Assembly (NCBI GenBank): GCA_017480115.1
Contig: JAFVBH010000077.1
Span: 37,357-101,356 of the forward strand
Length of the DNA: 64,000 nt
DNA from: Clostridia bacterium
GTDB lineage: Bacteria > Bacillota > Clostridia > Oscillospirales > Acutalibacteraceae
Direction: 5' to 3'
Shown in pieces: positions 35,900 to 44,800 of this stretch. The position numbers and the translations under genes are program-made. The notes below the pieces were generated by a model that saw nothing but the letters and a program-made list of their open reading frames with translations, did no database searches and was not told the origin of the DNA. Every line of letters starts with the position of its first letter. Positions within the stretch are counted from its first letter, which is position 1.

Positions 35900-36778
35900 A
35901 TGCATAAAAAAGTATCGGTCGTTTTACCCGTCTATAACGGCGCGGAGTATTTAGCGCAGAGCATCGAGAGCATTCTCGCGCAGACCTATGAAAACTGGGA
36001 GCTGATCATTGTTGACGACGGCTCAACGGACGCGACAGCCGCCATCGCGGCAGCCTATGCGGAAAAGGACGACCGTATTTTCTATTATAAAAACCCGCAG
36101 AATATGAAGCTGCCCCGCAGCCTGAACCGCGGGTTTGCCCTGTCTACGGGCGAGTATCTCACCTGGACGTCGGACGATAATATTTACTACGCCGACGCGT
36201 TTGCGACCATGGTTGCCGCCTTTGAAAAGGATCCGCAGCTGGGGTTTGTGTTTTCCTCCTGCGATGTGATCGACAGCGACGGAAAAAAGATCGGCGAATG
36301 GTTTATGCCCCGCAATATGGAGCTGCGCAAGATCATGGGGGCGAACATCGTCGGCGCGTGCTTTATGTATACCCGCCGGGTCTACGCGATCATCGGGGAC
36401 TACAATCCCGACCTGTTTCTTGCCGAGGACTTTGATTACTGGCAGCGGATTTTTGCCACGTTTAAGGTGCAGCCCATCGAGGCGTATCTCTACGCCTATC
36501 GGGACCACCCGGATAATTTGACCCATACGGAAAATCAGCAGCTGATCGCCGAGATCTGCGAGCGTACGATCATCAAAAACGCGCTGCTTTACGATAAATT
36601 GGATCGCGTACAGGAGTTCTTTATGTTTGAGGGGCTGAATTATTACCGGGAAAAGAACGCCGTCGCGCCCGACTATTATAAGCCCTATCTTGATTTTTAT
36701 AATAAAATTCATCTTCTGTTTTACCGCGCGCCGCGCAAATTGCAGCGGCTCGTCACGGCAAGACTGAAAAAAGACTGA
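35900..36778 (+). CDS. family 2 glycosyltransferase
   Basis: A 292-residue GT-A enzyme with VSVVLPVYNGAEYLAQSI, IIVDDGSTDAT, WTSDDN in place of the usual DGDD (a DD pair is retained), and FLAEDFDYWQRI as acceptor-side motif. I prefer ATG 35900 to ATG 35882, since AAGAAGG lies seven bases before it. It resembles the first enzyme at 29904 in the KLPRSLNRGFALSTG segment. Confidence 0.88.
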   Translation: MHKKVSVVLPVYNGAEYLAQSIESILAQTYENWELIIVDDGSTDATAAIAAAYAEKDDRIFYYKNPQNMKLPRSLNRGFALSTGEYLTWTSDDNIYYADAFATMVAAFEKDPQLGFVFSSCDVIDSDGKKIGEWFMPRNMELRKIMGANIVGACFMYTRRVYAIIGDYNPDLFLAEDFDYWQRIFATFKVQPIEAYLYAYRDHPDNLTHTENQQLIAEICERTIIKNALLYDKLDRVQEFFMFEGLNYYREKNAVAPDYYKPYLDFYNKIHLLFYRAPRKLQRLVTARLKKD

Positions 36779-36800
36779 CACCGCAGAAAGACTGATTCGC

Positions 36801-38420
36801 TTGAAAACTTCCGAACCAATACAGAACCGCCGCGTACTGACCCGCTCGCGGACGGAAAATTCCATGCTCAACATCATCGTGGGGATCGGCGGCTACGTCG
36901 TCAACACGCTGCTGGGCGTTGTGTGCCGCGTCGTGTTCGTCCGCTTTTTGCCGAAGGAATATTTGGGCATCAACGGCTTTTTTACCAATATCCTTTCGCT
37001 GCTGACCGTGGCGGAGCTTGGGATCGGCATCGCCATCGTTTACGCGCTGTATAAGCCCATAGCCGAAAACGATACCGAAAAGATCGCCTCGCTGATGCGT
37101 TTTTTCGGCAGGGCGTACCGGATCATCGGCATTGTGACCGCGGCGCTGGGCGTGGCGGTGATGCCGTTTATCCCCCGTCTTGTTGATAAACCCGCCGAGA
37201 TCACCGAGAGTATCTACCTGCTCTACGGGGTATATCTGTTCAACAATGTGATCGCCTATTTCTTCAGCTATCGCGGGTCGTTCCTGCTGGCGGCGCAGCA
37301 AAATTATATCGTCACCGGCGTCAACTACATTATTACGATCCTGCAAAGCATCTTTCAGATGATCTTTCTTGCCGTCACAAAGGACTATATGTCTTATCTG
37401 GCGATCCAGACCGTAGGTACTGTGGTTTATAATATTATCATTTACTATATCGCGTATAAAAAATATCCGTATATCGCGGATAAACAGGCAAAGCCGCTGG
37501 ACGGGGAGACGAAAACGTCCCTGTTCCGAAATACCCGCGATCTGCTGTTGACGCGCGTATCAGGCTTGATCGTCAATAATACGGATAATATCATTATTAC
37601 TTATTTTAACGGGCTTGCCGTCACAGGCGTAACGTCAAATTATACCCTGTTCATCAGCACGCTGACGACGCTGTTTGCGCAGGTGTTCGACGGTATGACC
37701 GCCAGCATCGGCAACCATAACGCATTGGAGGACGACGCCAAGCGGTACGAGATGTTCCGCTGCGTTAATCTCAGCAACTTTTGGCTGTTCAGCTGGGGCA
37801 CGGTGGGGATCGCCTTCGTATCGTCCGATCTGGTGCAGGTATTTTTCCGTGACGCTTACGTGCTGCACTGGTCGATCCCGCTGATTCTGGCGGTCAATTT
37901 CTACCTGGTCGGCATGCAAAGCGCCGTATGGGCGTATATGCAGACGCTGGGGATTTTCCATTACGGCAGATTTATTTCCTTTGTCACGGCGGGCATCAAG
38001 ATCGCGCTGTCGATCCTTTGGGGCGACTGGAGCGGCACGTGGAGCGTGTTCGGTATCCATTTGGCGACCGCGGTGGGCAGAGTCTTTACCGACGTATGGT
38101 ACAGCCCTTGGGCGCTGTATAAGCACGGTTTCCATATCAAGCCGTCGAAGTATTTGGGCAGGTATCTGCTGTTTTTGACGGTGCTGCTGGCAGAGGGCGG
38201 TATTTGCTTCGGAATTTGCCGCATGATCGATTTCAGCCCGCTTGTAAATTTGCTGTTGAAATTCCTTGTGTGCAGTATCGTGCCCAACGGAATCTTCCTT
38301 GCCGTATTCAGCCGCAGCCGCGATTTCGGCATGTTTAAGAAAGCGGCGGGAAACATGCTGCATATCGTCAAACGGAAGCTCGGGCTGGAAAAGACGGAGG
38401 CGGAAGCATGTGCGAAATAA
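36801..38420 (+). CDS. oligosaccharide flippase (Wzx/PST family)
   Basis: This 539-residue protein has 12-14 predicted membrane helices and the RXXX-NS..N start of the polysaccharide-export flippases (RTENSMLNIIVGIGGYVVNTLLG, FLPKEYLGINGFF). It would flip lipid-linked oligosaccharide units to the outer face. The start is the TTG at 36801; the ribosome binding site (AGAAAG) is weak. The last 13 bases overlap the next glycosyltransferase gene. A second, distinct flippase lies at 59918. Confidence 0.88.
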   Translation: MKTSEPIQNRRVLTRSRTENSMLNIIVGIGGYVVNTLLGVVCRVVFVRFLPKEYLGINGFFTNILSLLTVAELGIGIAIVYALYKPIAENDTEKIASLMRFFGRAYRIIGIVTAALGVAVMPFIPRLVDKPAEITESIYLLYGVYLFNNVIAYFFSYRGSFLLAAQQNYIVTGVNYIITILQSIFQMIFLAVTKDYMSYLAIQTVGTVVYNIIIYYIAYKKYPYIADKQAKPLDGETKTSLFRNTRDLLLTRVSGLIVNNTDNIIITYFNGLAVTGVTSNYTLFISTLTTLFAQVFDGMTASIGNHNALEDDAKRYEMFRCVNLSNFWLFSWGTVGIAFVSSDLVQVFFRDAYVLHWSIPLILAVNFYLVGMQSAVWAYMQTLGIFHYGRFISFVTAGIKIALSILWGDWSGTWSVFGIHLATAVGRVFTDVWYSPWALYKHGFHIKPSKYLGRYLLFLTVLLAEGGICFGICRMIDFSPLVNLLLKFLVCSIVPNGIFLAVFSRSRDFGMFKKAAGNMLHIVKRKLGLEKTEAEACAK

Positions 38421-39382
38421 AAGCCACGGTCATTGTGCCGGTTTATAACACGCCGAACGCGCTGCTGGATCGCTGTTTCGCTTCTTTGAAGCATTGCGGG
38501 CAGGATATTCAGATTATCGCCGTGGACGACGGTTCCGCGCCGGAAACCGCGGCATATCTCGATACTTTTCAAAATATACAGGTATATCACAAGCCCAACG
38601 GCGGCGTTTCCTCCGCCCGTAATTTCGGTTTATCAAAAGCGGCGGGGGCGTACGTGTTCTTTCTTGACGCCGACGATACCGTCACGCAGGCGTTTCCCTA
38701 CGCCATGCTGGCGCTTATGGAGGAACGGCGGCTCGACGTGCTGATCTCGGATATTACGATCCTGCCAGACGGCAGAACGGAGCATACCGGTTATCCGAAA
38801 AACGCGGTGATGCCGGGCAAAGAACTGGCGGCAAACAATGTTTTGCTTTTTTCCGCTTTTGACCTGTGTTATTCGGTGCGTATGGGATTTTCTCTGCCGT
38901 TTCTGCGGGAGCGGGAACTGAAATTCCGCACCGATATGACCGTCAGCGAGGATATGGTTTTCAATATGCAGGCGATTGCCGCCGCCGGGCGGGTCATGGC
39001 GGTAGGGGAATCGTATTATGAATACCGGCTGGACTATGCCGAATCCGCCACGCGTAAAAAGTATATGTCCGGCTATACCGACAGTATGGCGCGGGAATAT
39101 GAAACCGCAGCGGCGTTGTTTGCGTTTAACGGCGATCTGGCGCGTCAACTGGCGGCGTTTTATATGGATTTTGTATTCTATAACGTCGTCCGCAATGAAA
39201 AAAACGGCGGCGCACTGACCTATGCGCGCTATGCGCAGCTTTGTGAAAAGCCGATGTTCCGGGAAAGTATACAATATTTGGGCGCAAACCACCCCTGCGA
39301 AAACGCGAAAGCGCAGCTGTTGTACCGACTGCGTTACCATAGAAAATACAGGCTGCCGTATCAAGCGGCAGTACATAATTGA
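38408..39382 (+). CDS. family 2 glycosyltransferase
   Basis: This 324-residue GT-A enzyme has VIVPVYNTPNALLDRCF, IIAVDDGSAPET, NGGVSSARNFGL, the DxD-type FLDADDT and TVSEDMVFNMQA in the acceptor region. This is the usual capsule-type GT2 layout. Last enzyme of the polysaccharide cluster; its start overlaps the flippase gene. Substrates are not predictable from sequence. Confidence 0.9.
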   Translation: MCEIKATVIVPVYNTPNALLDRCFASLKHCGQDIQIIAVDDGSAPETAAYLDTFQNIQVYHKPNGGVSSARNFGLSKAAGAYVFFLDADDTVTQAFPYAMLALMEERRLDVLISDITILPDGRTEHTGYPKNAVMPGKELAANNVLLFSAFDLCYSVRMGFSLPFLRERELKFRTDMTVSEDMVFNMQAIAAAGRVMAVGESYYEYRLDYAESATRKKYMSGYTDSMAREYETAAALFAFNGDLARQLAAFYMDFVFYNVVRNEKNGGALTYARYAQLCEKPMFRESIQYLGANHPCENAKAQLLYRLRYHRKYRLPYQAAVHN

Positions 39383-39399
39383 TAAAAGGAGAATTTATT

Positions 39400-39606
39400 A
39401 TGAAAAAGACAATTTTCGGTTCGGCGCTGATGATATGCGGCGTGATTGCTGCGGTGGGTTTTTTAATTATGAAGTTTATTGATCCCTTTGCGGGCGTGCG
39501 GTCTTTTTTGAATCTCACCGGCGACCAAATTGCGATCTTGCTTGTTTTTCTTCTGATCTCCGTTTGCGGCTTTGTGATCGCAATAAGATCCATAAAAAGA
39601 GATTAA
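39400..39606 (+). CDS. two-helix membrane protein of unknown function
   Basis: A 68-residue protein with membrane segments at about 5-25 and 43-60, an outside loop and a basic RSIKRD tail. The start ATG 39400 follows AAAAGGAG; an upstream in-frame start would overlap the glycosyltransferase end. It could be a polymer-cluster accessory or an unrelated small membrane protein (DUF3955-like). Function unknown. Confidence 0.65.
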   Translation: MKKTIFGSALMICGVIAAVGFLIMKFIDPFAGVRSFLNLTGDQIAILLVFLLISVCGFVIAIRSIKRD

Positions 39607-39619
39607 TCAAAATTTTTTT

Positions 39620-39669
39620 CAAAACGGCGCAGCCGTTTCCCGAACCTTCTCCCTCTAACCTCCTACCTG
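39620..39669 (-). repeat. polypurine intergenic element with small hairpin (copy A)
   Basis: Read on the minus strand: TAGGAGGTTAGAGGGAGAAG, then GTTCGGG and the hairpin AAACGGC-TGC-GCCGTTT (39622-39638). The same arrangement occurs at 63834-63888, where the hairpin has paired changes. Confidence 0.65.
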
Positions 39670-39698
39670 AAAAAGTCCGGCTTGCCGCCGGACTTTTT
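39670..39698. terminator. bidirectional terminator between the polysaccharide cluster and the DUF4392 gene
   Basis: AAAAAGTCCGGC (39670-39681) and GCCGGACTTTTT (39687-39698) form a perfect 12-bp stem with A and T tracts at both ends; it serves two convergent genes. Confidence 0.93.
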
Positions 39699-39699
39699 G

Positions 39700-40521
39700 T
39701 TAAATATGACTTTTAATGTAAGCGTTCAAGCGATCAACGATTTCCTGTTCCACCGCCGGTTCATAGCCGTCTACCGTGGGGACATGGGTCTTGTTTACGC
39801 CGTCCACACTGCCCTTGGATACAATATACTTAATATAATCGTCCACGGTTTTGTAATCGTCAAAAAGGTTTGTCCCTGTTTTTACGGAAAGCGCCGCTGT
39901 CAGCCCATATGCGCCCCAGTTGGAGACGCTGGCGATCAGCAGATCAGTGACCTCGGTTCGGCAGGGCGTCAGCGACAGATCGGTTGTGATTATATCCTTG
40001 ACATTGCCCATGCCGATCTCATTGCCGCCGTCGCCTATGCCGATGGTGTAAACGCCTTGCCGCAGGGCTTCGTCAAAGAGTTTGTCGATCTCTACGGTAT
40101 GTTCCGCGATGCTGACGTCCCGCATGTTGGCATAGTCGTTTTGAATATTTTCGCCGCAGCGCTCGATGGAGATCAGACACACCGGCGCGTAATCGGCAAG
40201 AATCGCCTTCGCGTCAAAGCCTTTTTCGAGATAACGGATGGGAATCCCGCTTTCCTCAAAAAATCCCCTGCAAAAGCTGTCTGTCAGAATAAGGGGAGAA
40301 AAACCGAGCGCCTGCAGCGCCTTTGCAAGAAACAGCGTGCCGGGCGGGCCGTCGGTCTCCGCGTAGCCCGCGACGTAAAATCCCGTTGTCAGCAGAATAT
40401 TTTTCCGCTCCAGCGCCAGCAGCTTGTCGGCGGTTTGTTCGATAAAATCCGGCGGCAAATGCGGGCGCAGAATATCCATACCTCGCCCGGAGTGCCGCAG
40501 GACAATGTCCTCAATGCTCAT
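39700..40521 (-). CDS. DUF4392 protein (D-glutamate cyclase-like)
   Basis: This 273-residue protein has TTGFYVAGYAETDGPPGTLFLAKALQALG, the ISIERCGEN segment, GIGDGGNEIGMG and WGAYGLTAALSV, which are conserved in the DUF4392/D-glutamate cyclase family (mitochondrial C14orf159-type C-terminal domain). The mammalian enzyme converts D-glutamate to 5-oxo-D-proline; for the bacterial protein this is inference. The start ATG 40519-40521 has AAGGAG upstream. Gene order with thyX may be coincidental. Confidence 0.75.
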   Translation of the reverse strand: MSIEDIVLRHSGRGMDILRPHLPPDFIEQTADKLLALERKNILLTTGFYVAGYAETDGPPGTLFLAKALQALGFSPLILTDSFCRGFFEESGIPIRYLEKGFDAKAILADYAPVCLISIERCGENIQNDYANMRDVSIAEHTVEIDKLFDEALRQGVYTIGIGDGGNEIGMGNVKDIITTDLSLTPCRTEVTDLLIASVSNWGAYGLTAALSVKTGTNLFDDYKTVDDYIKYIVSKGSVDGVNKTHVPTVDGYEPAVEQEIVDRLNAYIKSHI

Positions 40522-40543
40522 AATGATCGCTCCTTCAACGGAA

Positions 40544-41917
40544 TCAAAGCGCAAGATATTTTTCGCGCACTTCTTTTTGCTTGCCGCAGGACATGCGTCC
40601 CTCGGGACACGCGCCGACAAAGCAGCTGGGCCCGAAGAATTGAAAAATCTCCGGTTCCGCCTGCCGCGCCAGCCGCAGCATTTCGTCCGCGTAATCGCGA
40701 ATCTCCCACTGGGCGCGGTTACAGCAGCGCAGCTTGAAGAACAGCAGCAGCTCCCGGGCGTTCATCGTGGTAATAATATCGATCGTGTTACCGCTTAACG
40801 CGAGGTAAACAAGCTCGCGCGCCTCGACGCCCGCTTCTGTGAATGCCGCTTTCAGCGCCGCAGTCGCCGAGAAGCAGTCCGTGTAAATTTTTTCCCGGTC
40901 CGCGCTTTGTCTGACCGTCTCCGGCAATACAAATTCCTTTTTTGCGTTTGCCAGATCGGGGATCTGAATCGACTGCATGCGGTGGCGGGCAAAGTGCGTC
41001 AGGCAGGAAAGGGAGATCCTGCGGACCGCATAGGTATAATTGACATTCTCCAATGCCCGCGGACGCGGGGAGTCCAAAAGGTACCGGATCATTTTTCTGC
41101 GGTTTTCTTTTTGTCCCGCAATGGCAAACGCATCGCCGACGGTAAAATCGCCGTCGCTGACAGTAAGCGCCGCGACAGTGACGGTCTTTGCCGCGTCAGG
41201 CGTCGCGCCGAGAAGCGCCACTTTTTGTTCCTCGGTATGCACAGTATGGACAAAATCAAGCAAGGGGAGCGTCGGTTCCGCCTTCTTCTGCGCCCGTTTT
41301 TCAAAGTCGGTCATGATGCCGGGCGTTATGTTCTTTGCCTGTGCCAGCAGGCTTTCTCCCAGCGTTTTCAGCTCGGGGTACTTTGCGCCTCTGCCGTACA
41401 GCATCTGCGTCAGCATATTCAGAAATTCCCGCGCGTTTACCGTACAGTAAAAATTGCTGTGCAGGCAGTAGGGCAGCACGAACCGCGCGTCCTCCTTCGG
41501 CACGCCCAGTTCGCAAAGACGCGCATAGTCCCGAAACAGCCTGTCCATGTGCGCAGTATATTTTTCGCGCAGCGCGCCTGTCAGACTGTCCGGGATATAG
41601 TACCCGCTGTCGGCGAAATCCACATAGCGGCGGGATTTTACCGTAAAGGACGCGAGACGGAACTCTATCAGAAATTGCTCGGCAAAAACCGAAACGTTCT
41701 CAAACGCCAAATTGAATACTGTATGCTCGATGGTGGAATTATGCCCCGAGGACGTGACCTTGCCGATCAGCGACGCGTTTTTTTCGCCGTCGGTGGATTT
41801 TGCAAAGATTTCGCACGCGGTCCCCGGCTGGGTGGAGATGCGTCCCGCGGCGGACGGAATGCGCTCGCCGGAGTCCGTGAGTCCTAAAATTACGGCGGCG
41901 GATTTTTTTTGTTCCAT
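40544..41917 (-). CDS. tandem-domain FAD-dependent thymidylate synthase (ThyX-like)
   Basis: This 457-residue protein contains two ThyX-like halves. The first has SGHNSTIEH (57-65), FRLASFTVKSRRY (86-98) in place of the RHRxxSxxxxSxRY motif, and a NAREFL helix. The second has RHRMQS (about 311-316) and NARELLLFFKLR...AQWEIR, but IQIPDL instead of the serine-arginine end. Normal ThyX is 200-250 residues and works as a tetramer. Here one half keeps the S-x-R end and the other the RHR start. It would make dTMP from dUMP. A C-terminal cysteine-rich tail (CFVGACPEGRMSC) is extra. Confidence 0.8.
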   Translation of the reverse strand: MEQKKSAAVILGLTDSGERIPSAAGRISTQPGTACEIFAKSTDGEKNASLIGKVTSSGHNSTIEHTVFNLAFENVSVFAEQFLIEFRLASFTVKSRRYVDFADSGYYIPDSLTGALREKYTAHMDRLFRDYARLCELGVPKEDARFVLPYCLHSNFYCTVNAREFLNMLTQMLYGRGAKYPELKTLGESLLAQAKNITPGIMTDFEKRAQKKAEPTLPLLDFVHTVHTEEQKVALLGATPDAAKTVTVAALTVSDGDFTVGDAFAIAGQKENRRKMIRYLLDSPRPRALENVNYTYAVRRISLSCLTHFARHRMQSIQIPDLANAKKEFVLPETVRQSADREKIYTDCFSATAALKAAFTEAGVEARELVYLALSGNTIDIITTMNARELLLFFKLRCCNRAQWEIRDYADEMLRLARQAEPEIFQFFGPSCFVGACPEGRMSCGKQKEVREKYLAL

Positions 41918-41956
41918 AGAGATGCCGACTTCCTCTCAAATTTTTTTCCGAAACAT

Positions 41957-41985
41957 ATTTTATCATATTGCCGTCGGCGTTGCAA
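41957..41985 (-). promoter_or_regulatory. promoter of the thyX-like gene
   Basis: Minus-strand TTGCAA (41980-41985), 17-base spacer, TAAAAT (41957-41962) with an extended TGn. Confidence 0.7.
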
Positions 41986-42039
41986 TTACGTTGTTATAAA
42001 TTTTTAATAGAATTGTAATCGAAAAATGAAAAATCCGTC

Positions 42040-42068
42040 TTGTCGTAACGGGAAAATCGTGCTATACT
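42040..42068 (+). promoter_or_regulatory. promoter of the DJ-1 gene
   Basis: TTGTCG (42040-42045), 17-base spacer, TATACT (42063-42068). Confidence 0.65.
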
Positions 42069-42101
42069 GTAAAAGTATATTTGTGCTTAAAGGTGATTCT
42101 T

Positions 42102-42650
42102 ATGATATATCTGTTCATGGCGGATGGCGCCGAGGAGATCGAGGCGATCGCCGTTTACGATGTGCTGAAACGCGGCAAACGCGACGTCGTTACCGTCGGC
42201 GTGTCCGGGAAAACCGTGAAACTCTCCCACGGTTTGACCGTTGTCTGCGATTTCGGGATTGATGACGTGCAGCCCGACGAAACGCTGGAGGCGGTGATCC
42301 TGCCCGGCGGTATGCCCGGCACGATCAATTTGGAAAACAGCGCCGCCGTGCATAAGTTTTTGGATTACGCGCAGGCGGCGGACAAGCTGCTGTGCGCAAT
42401 CTGCGCCGCGCCCTCGATTCTGGGTCACAAGCAGCTGCTGCGCGGCAAACGCGCGGTCTGTTTCCCCGGGTTTGAAAAAGACCTTTACGGCGCGGAGATT
42501 CCCGCCGATACCGGCGTGGTGCGCGACGGCAATATTATTACCGCCAAGGGCGCCGGTGTTGCGCTGGAATTCGGCGGCGTGATCCTTGCGGCGCTGACGG
42601 ACGCCGATGCCGCTGCCGACGTACTTTCAACGATGCAATACCGCGCATGA
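42102..42650 (+). CDS. DJ-1/PfpI family protein
   Basis: A 182-residue flavodoxin-like protein with the family's nucleophile C101 in CAICAAPS, the Glu in DGAEEIEA (E11-E14) and the PGGMPG loop. DJ-1 relatives include deglycase/glyoxalase-like and stress proteins; exact substrate unknown. Start ATG 42102 with AAAGGTG upstream. Its stop overlaps the start of the next gene (ATGA), linking it to folate metabolism in the same operon as mltG. Confidence 0.9.
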   Translation: MIYLFMADGAEEIEAIAVYDVLKRGKRDVVTVGVSGKTVKLSHGLTVVCDFGIDDVQPDETLEAVILPGGMPGTINLENSAAVHKFLDYAQAADKLLCAICAAPSILGHKQLLRGKRAVCFPGFEKDLYGAEIPADTGVVRDGNIITAKGAGVALEFGGVILAALTDADAAADVLSTMQYRA

Positions 42651-43222
42651 ACGATCTTCGCCCTTTAAAAAAACATCTGCGGGCGCAGTATAAGGCGCTG
42701 CGCGACGCCATTCCGCCCGATCTGCGGGAGAAAAAAGCCTGCCATATGACGGAAATGCTGGTGCGTTCCTCCAGCTTTGCCGCCGCGGATACCGTCTTGG
42801 CATATGTTTCTGTTGGCAGTGAGGTCTCCACGCAGCATCTTTTGGAATACTGTTTTGAAAACGGAAAAAGGATCGCCGTTCCAAAATGCACCGGTAAGCG
42901 GAAGATGCATTTCTGCCTGATCGATTCGTTTGACCGACTGGCGGCGGGAACCTTCGGTATCCCGGAGCCGGACGACCGCTGTGCGCGCCTGACGGCGTTT
43001 GATAATACCTTTTGTATCGTTCCCGGGCTTTCATTTGACGCCGTCGGCGGCAGGCTCGGCTATGGCGGCGGGTATTATGACAGCTTCCTGGCGGCGTATA
43101 CCGGTACATTTATCGGGGTCTGCTTTGCGGATTGCATCGCCGCGCGCTTGCCGCGGGGGCGGTATGATGTAAAATTTAACAGTGTGCTTACGGAAAAAGG
43201 CGTTTTTCTGTGCCACACGTGA
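42647..43222 (+). CDS. 5-formyltetrahydrofolate cyclo-ligase
   Basis: This 191-residue enzyme (MTHFS/YgfA family) makes 5,10-methenyl-THF from 5-formyl-THF with ATP. It shows KKHLRAQYKALRDAI, the strand TVLAYVSVGSEVST, IVPGLSFDAVGGRLGYGGGYYDSFL (active-site and phosphate-binding loop) and the final DVKFNSVLTEKGV. Coupled to the DJ-1 gene by a four-base overlap, and followed after 16 bases by mltG. Confidence 0.93.
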   Translation: MNDLRPLKKHLRAQYKALRDAIPPDLREKKACHMTEMLVRSSSFAAADTVLAYVSVGSEVSTQHLLEYCFENGKRIAVPKCTGKRKMHFCLIDSFDRLAAGTFGIPEPDDRCARLTAFDNTFCIVPGLSFDAVGGRLGYGGGYYDSFLAAYTGTFIGVCFADCIAARLPRGRYDVKFNSVLTEKGVFLCHT

Positions 43223-43238
43223 AAAGGATGATACAGAT

Positions 43239-44594
43239 TTGAACAGCAACGATAATAATATTTTCAGAAACGACGATCAGTCTACGCGTAAGTTTGACGC
43301 TGTCAGACCTGCGGGCGGTGTGCCCATCGGCGAGCGTCCCGTATACGGCAATCGCGGCGCCGATGCGCAGACAAATGACCGACGCGCCTATCAATATCCC
43401 GATGCAGCGGCGGGACGACGGGTTTCGCCCGTGCAGCAGCAAAGCGCAAAAAACGCGCCGTCAAAAAAGAAGCATGCAAAAAGTTCGCAGACAGCCGAAC
43501 AGCGGGAAAAAAGACGCCTCGGGCATGCGGTTCGGCTTGTTGTCGCGCTGATGATTGCCGCGTTGGCGGTGTTGGTCAGTGTATTTATCATTAGCTGTAT
43601 TTCGGATATTCTTCCCATGTATCGTTCCACGGATAAAATCTCCGTATCCGTCAACGACAGCATGACGACCGATCAGGTCATCAATATGCTTGCCGATAAA
43701 GGATTGATCAAGAATCGCGGCTTTTGCAAGCTGGCGGCAAAGCTGCTGAAATACGACGATACCAAGTACCTGACCTCGGTTTATGAGCTGCAGCCCAGTT
43801 ATGGGCTGGAAAAAATGCTCGTTACCATGAGCAAGAGCGCCACCGGCGCTGAGACCGTGACCCTCTATTTCCCCGAGGGTTACAATATGGAGCAGATCTT
43901 TGCCAAGCTGGAGGCGAACGGCGTATGCTCAGCGGCAAGCCTGCGCGCCACCGCGCGGGAAATGGACTTCTCGTCGGATTATGCTTTCCTGAAGGAGATT
44001 CCCAATAAGGACGCGCGTTACTATTATCTGGAAGGATATCTCTATCCCGATACCTATGAATTTTACATCGGCGAAAACGCTACCAGCGTGATCGACCGTT
44101 TTCTCAAAAACTTTGAAAATCACTGGACCGAGGCGTACGCCGAAAGCGCCGCCGCCGCGAATATGACGCTGGATCAGGTCGTGACGCTGGCGTCGATCAT
44201 TGAAAAGGAAGCGTACGGCACTGAGCAGATGTATCTGATTTCCTCTGTTTTGCATAACCGTTTGTACAGCAGCAGCGGCGAGTTCTTATATTTGCAGTGC
44301 GACTCCACGTCCAATTATATCGATTCGATCCCCGATACGGTGCTTTCCGGGCAGCAGCGGATTGACTATAAGAAAGTCTATGACACCTATCAGTGCTATG
44401 GACTGCCGGCAGGTCCCATTTGCAGCCCCGGCGAGGAAGCCATAAAGGCGGCGCTGTATCCCGACGATACGGATTATTTCTACTTCCGCCATGATGTGAA
44501 TAAAAAAATCTATCTTGCCGAGACTAAGCGCGGTCACGACAGAAACGGCGAAGAAGTGCTGCGCGTCAATGAACGTGCCGCCGCCGGCAATTAA
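43239..44594 (+). CDS. mltG: MltG endolytic transglycosylase
   Basis: This 451-residue protein has a 95-residue disordered polar cytoplasmic tail, one membrane helix (about 98-121), a LysM-like subdomain and the YceG catalytic domain. The catalytic Glu is E322 in ASIIEKEAYG, and EGYLYPDTYEF (265-275) is conserved. MltG cleaves nascent glycan strands and sets their length. The start is the TTG 43239, with AAAGGA ten bases upstream; ATG 43228 is out of frame. The tail resembles that of the second sortase in composition and may bind cytoplasmic partners. Confidence 0.93.
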   Translation: MNSNDNNIFRNDDQSTRKFDAVRPAGGVPIGERPVYGNRGADAQTNDRRAYQYPDAAAGRRVSPVQQQSAKNAPSKKKHAKSSQTAEQREKRRLGHAVRLVVALMIAALAVLVSVFIISCISDILPMYRSTDKISVSVNDSMTTDQVINMLADKGLIKNRGFCKLAAKLLKYDDTKYLTSVYELQPSYGLEKMLVTMSKSATGAETVTLYFPEGYNMEQIFAKLEANGVCSAASLRATAREMDFSSDYAFLKEIPNKDARYYYLEGYLYPDTYEFYIGENATSVIDRFLKNFENHWTEAYAESAAAANMTLDQVVTLASIIEKEAYGTEQMYLISSVLHNRLYSSSGEFLYLQCDSTSNYIDSIPDTVLSGQQRIDYKKVYDTYQCYGLPAGPICSPGEEAIKAALYPDDTDYFYFRHDVNKKIYLAETKRGHDRNGEEVLRVNERAAAGN

Positions 44595-44611
44595 TACGGG
44601 CAATTCCCCGG

Positions 44612-44748
44612 CAAGAAAGCGGCTTCGCCGCACGCCTTCGGCGGCGAAGCTACAAGCTTTCGGTTACGCCATCGCCGCTGCCCGAAGGGCAGGTTTGGCG
44701 GGCGTTACAATATTTTTTATTTCGATATGTTTCCTATGAAATAAAAAA
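44612..44748. repeat. GC-rich intergenic repeat, copy 1
   Basis: The first 100 bases match 48761-48860 with five mismatches and no gaps. The core holds an inverted repeat (GCTTCGCCGC / GCGGCGAAGC) and a second CTGCCC/GGGCAG stem. It ends in an imperfect AT-rich palindrome (TTTTTTATTTC ... GAAATAAAAAA) that lacks about ten bases present in copy 2. It lies between mltG and the tetR terminator. Confidence 0.9.
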
Positions 44749-44779
44749 CGACTGCGCCGTCATTGGGTGCAGTCGTTTT
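44745..44779. terminator. terminator between mltG and tetR
   Basis: AAAACGACTGC (44745-44755) pairs with GCAGTCGTTTT (44769-44779), flanked by A and T tracts, between convergent genes. Confidence 0.85.
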
Positions 44780-44800
44780 AACATAGTTATTTGCAAGTGG

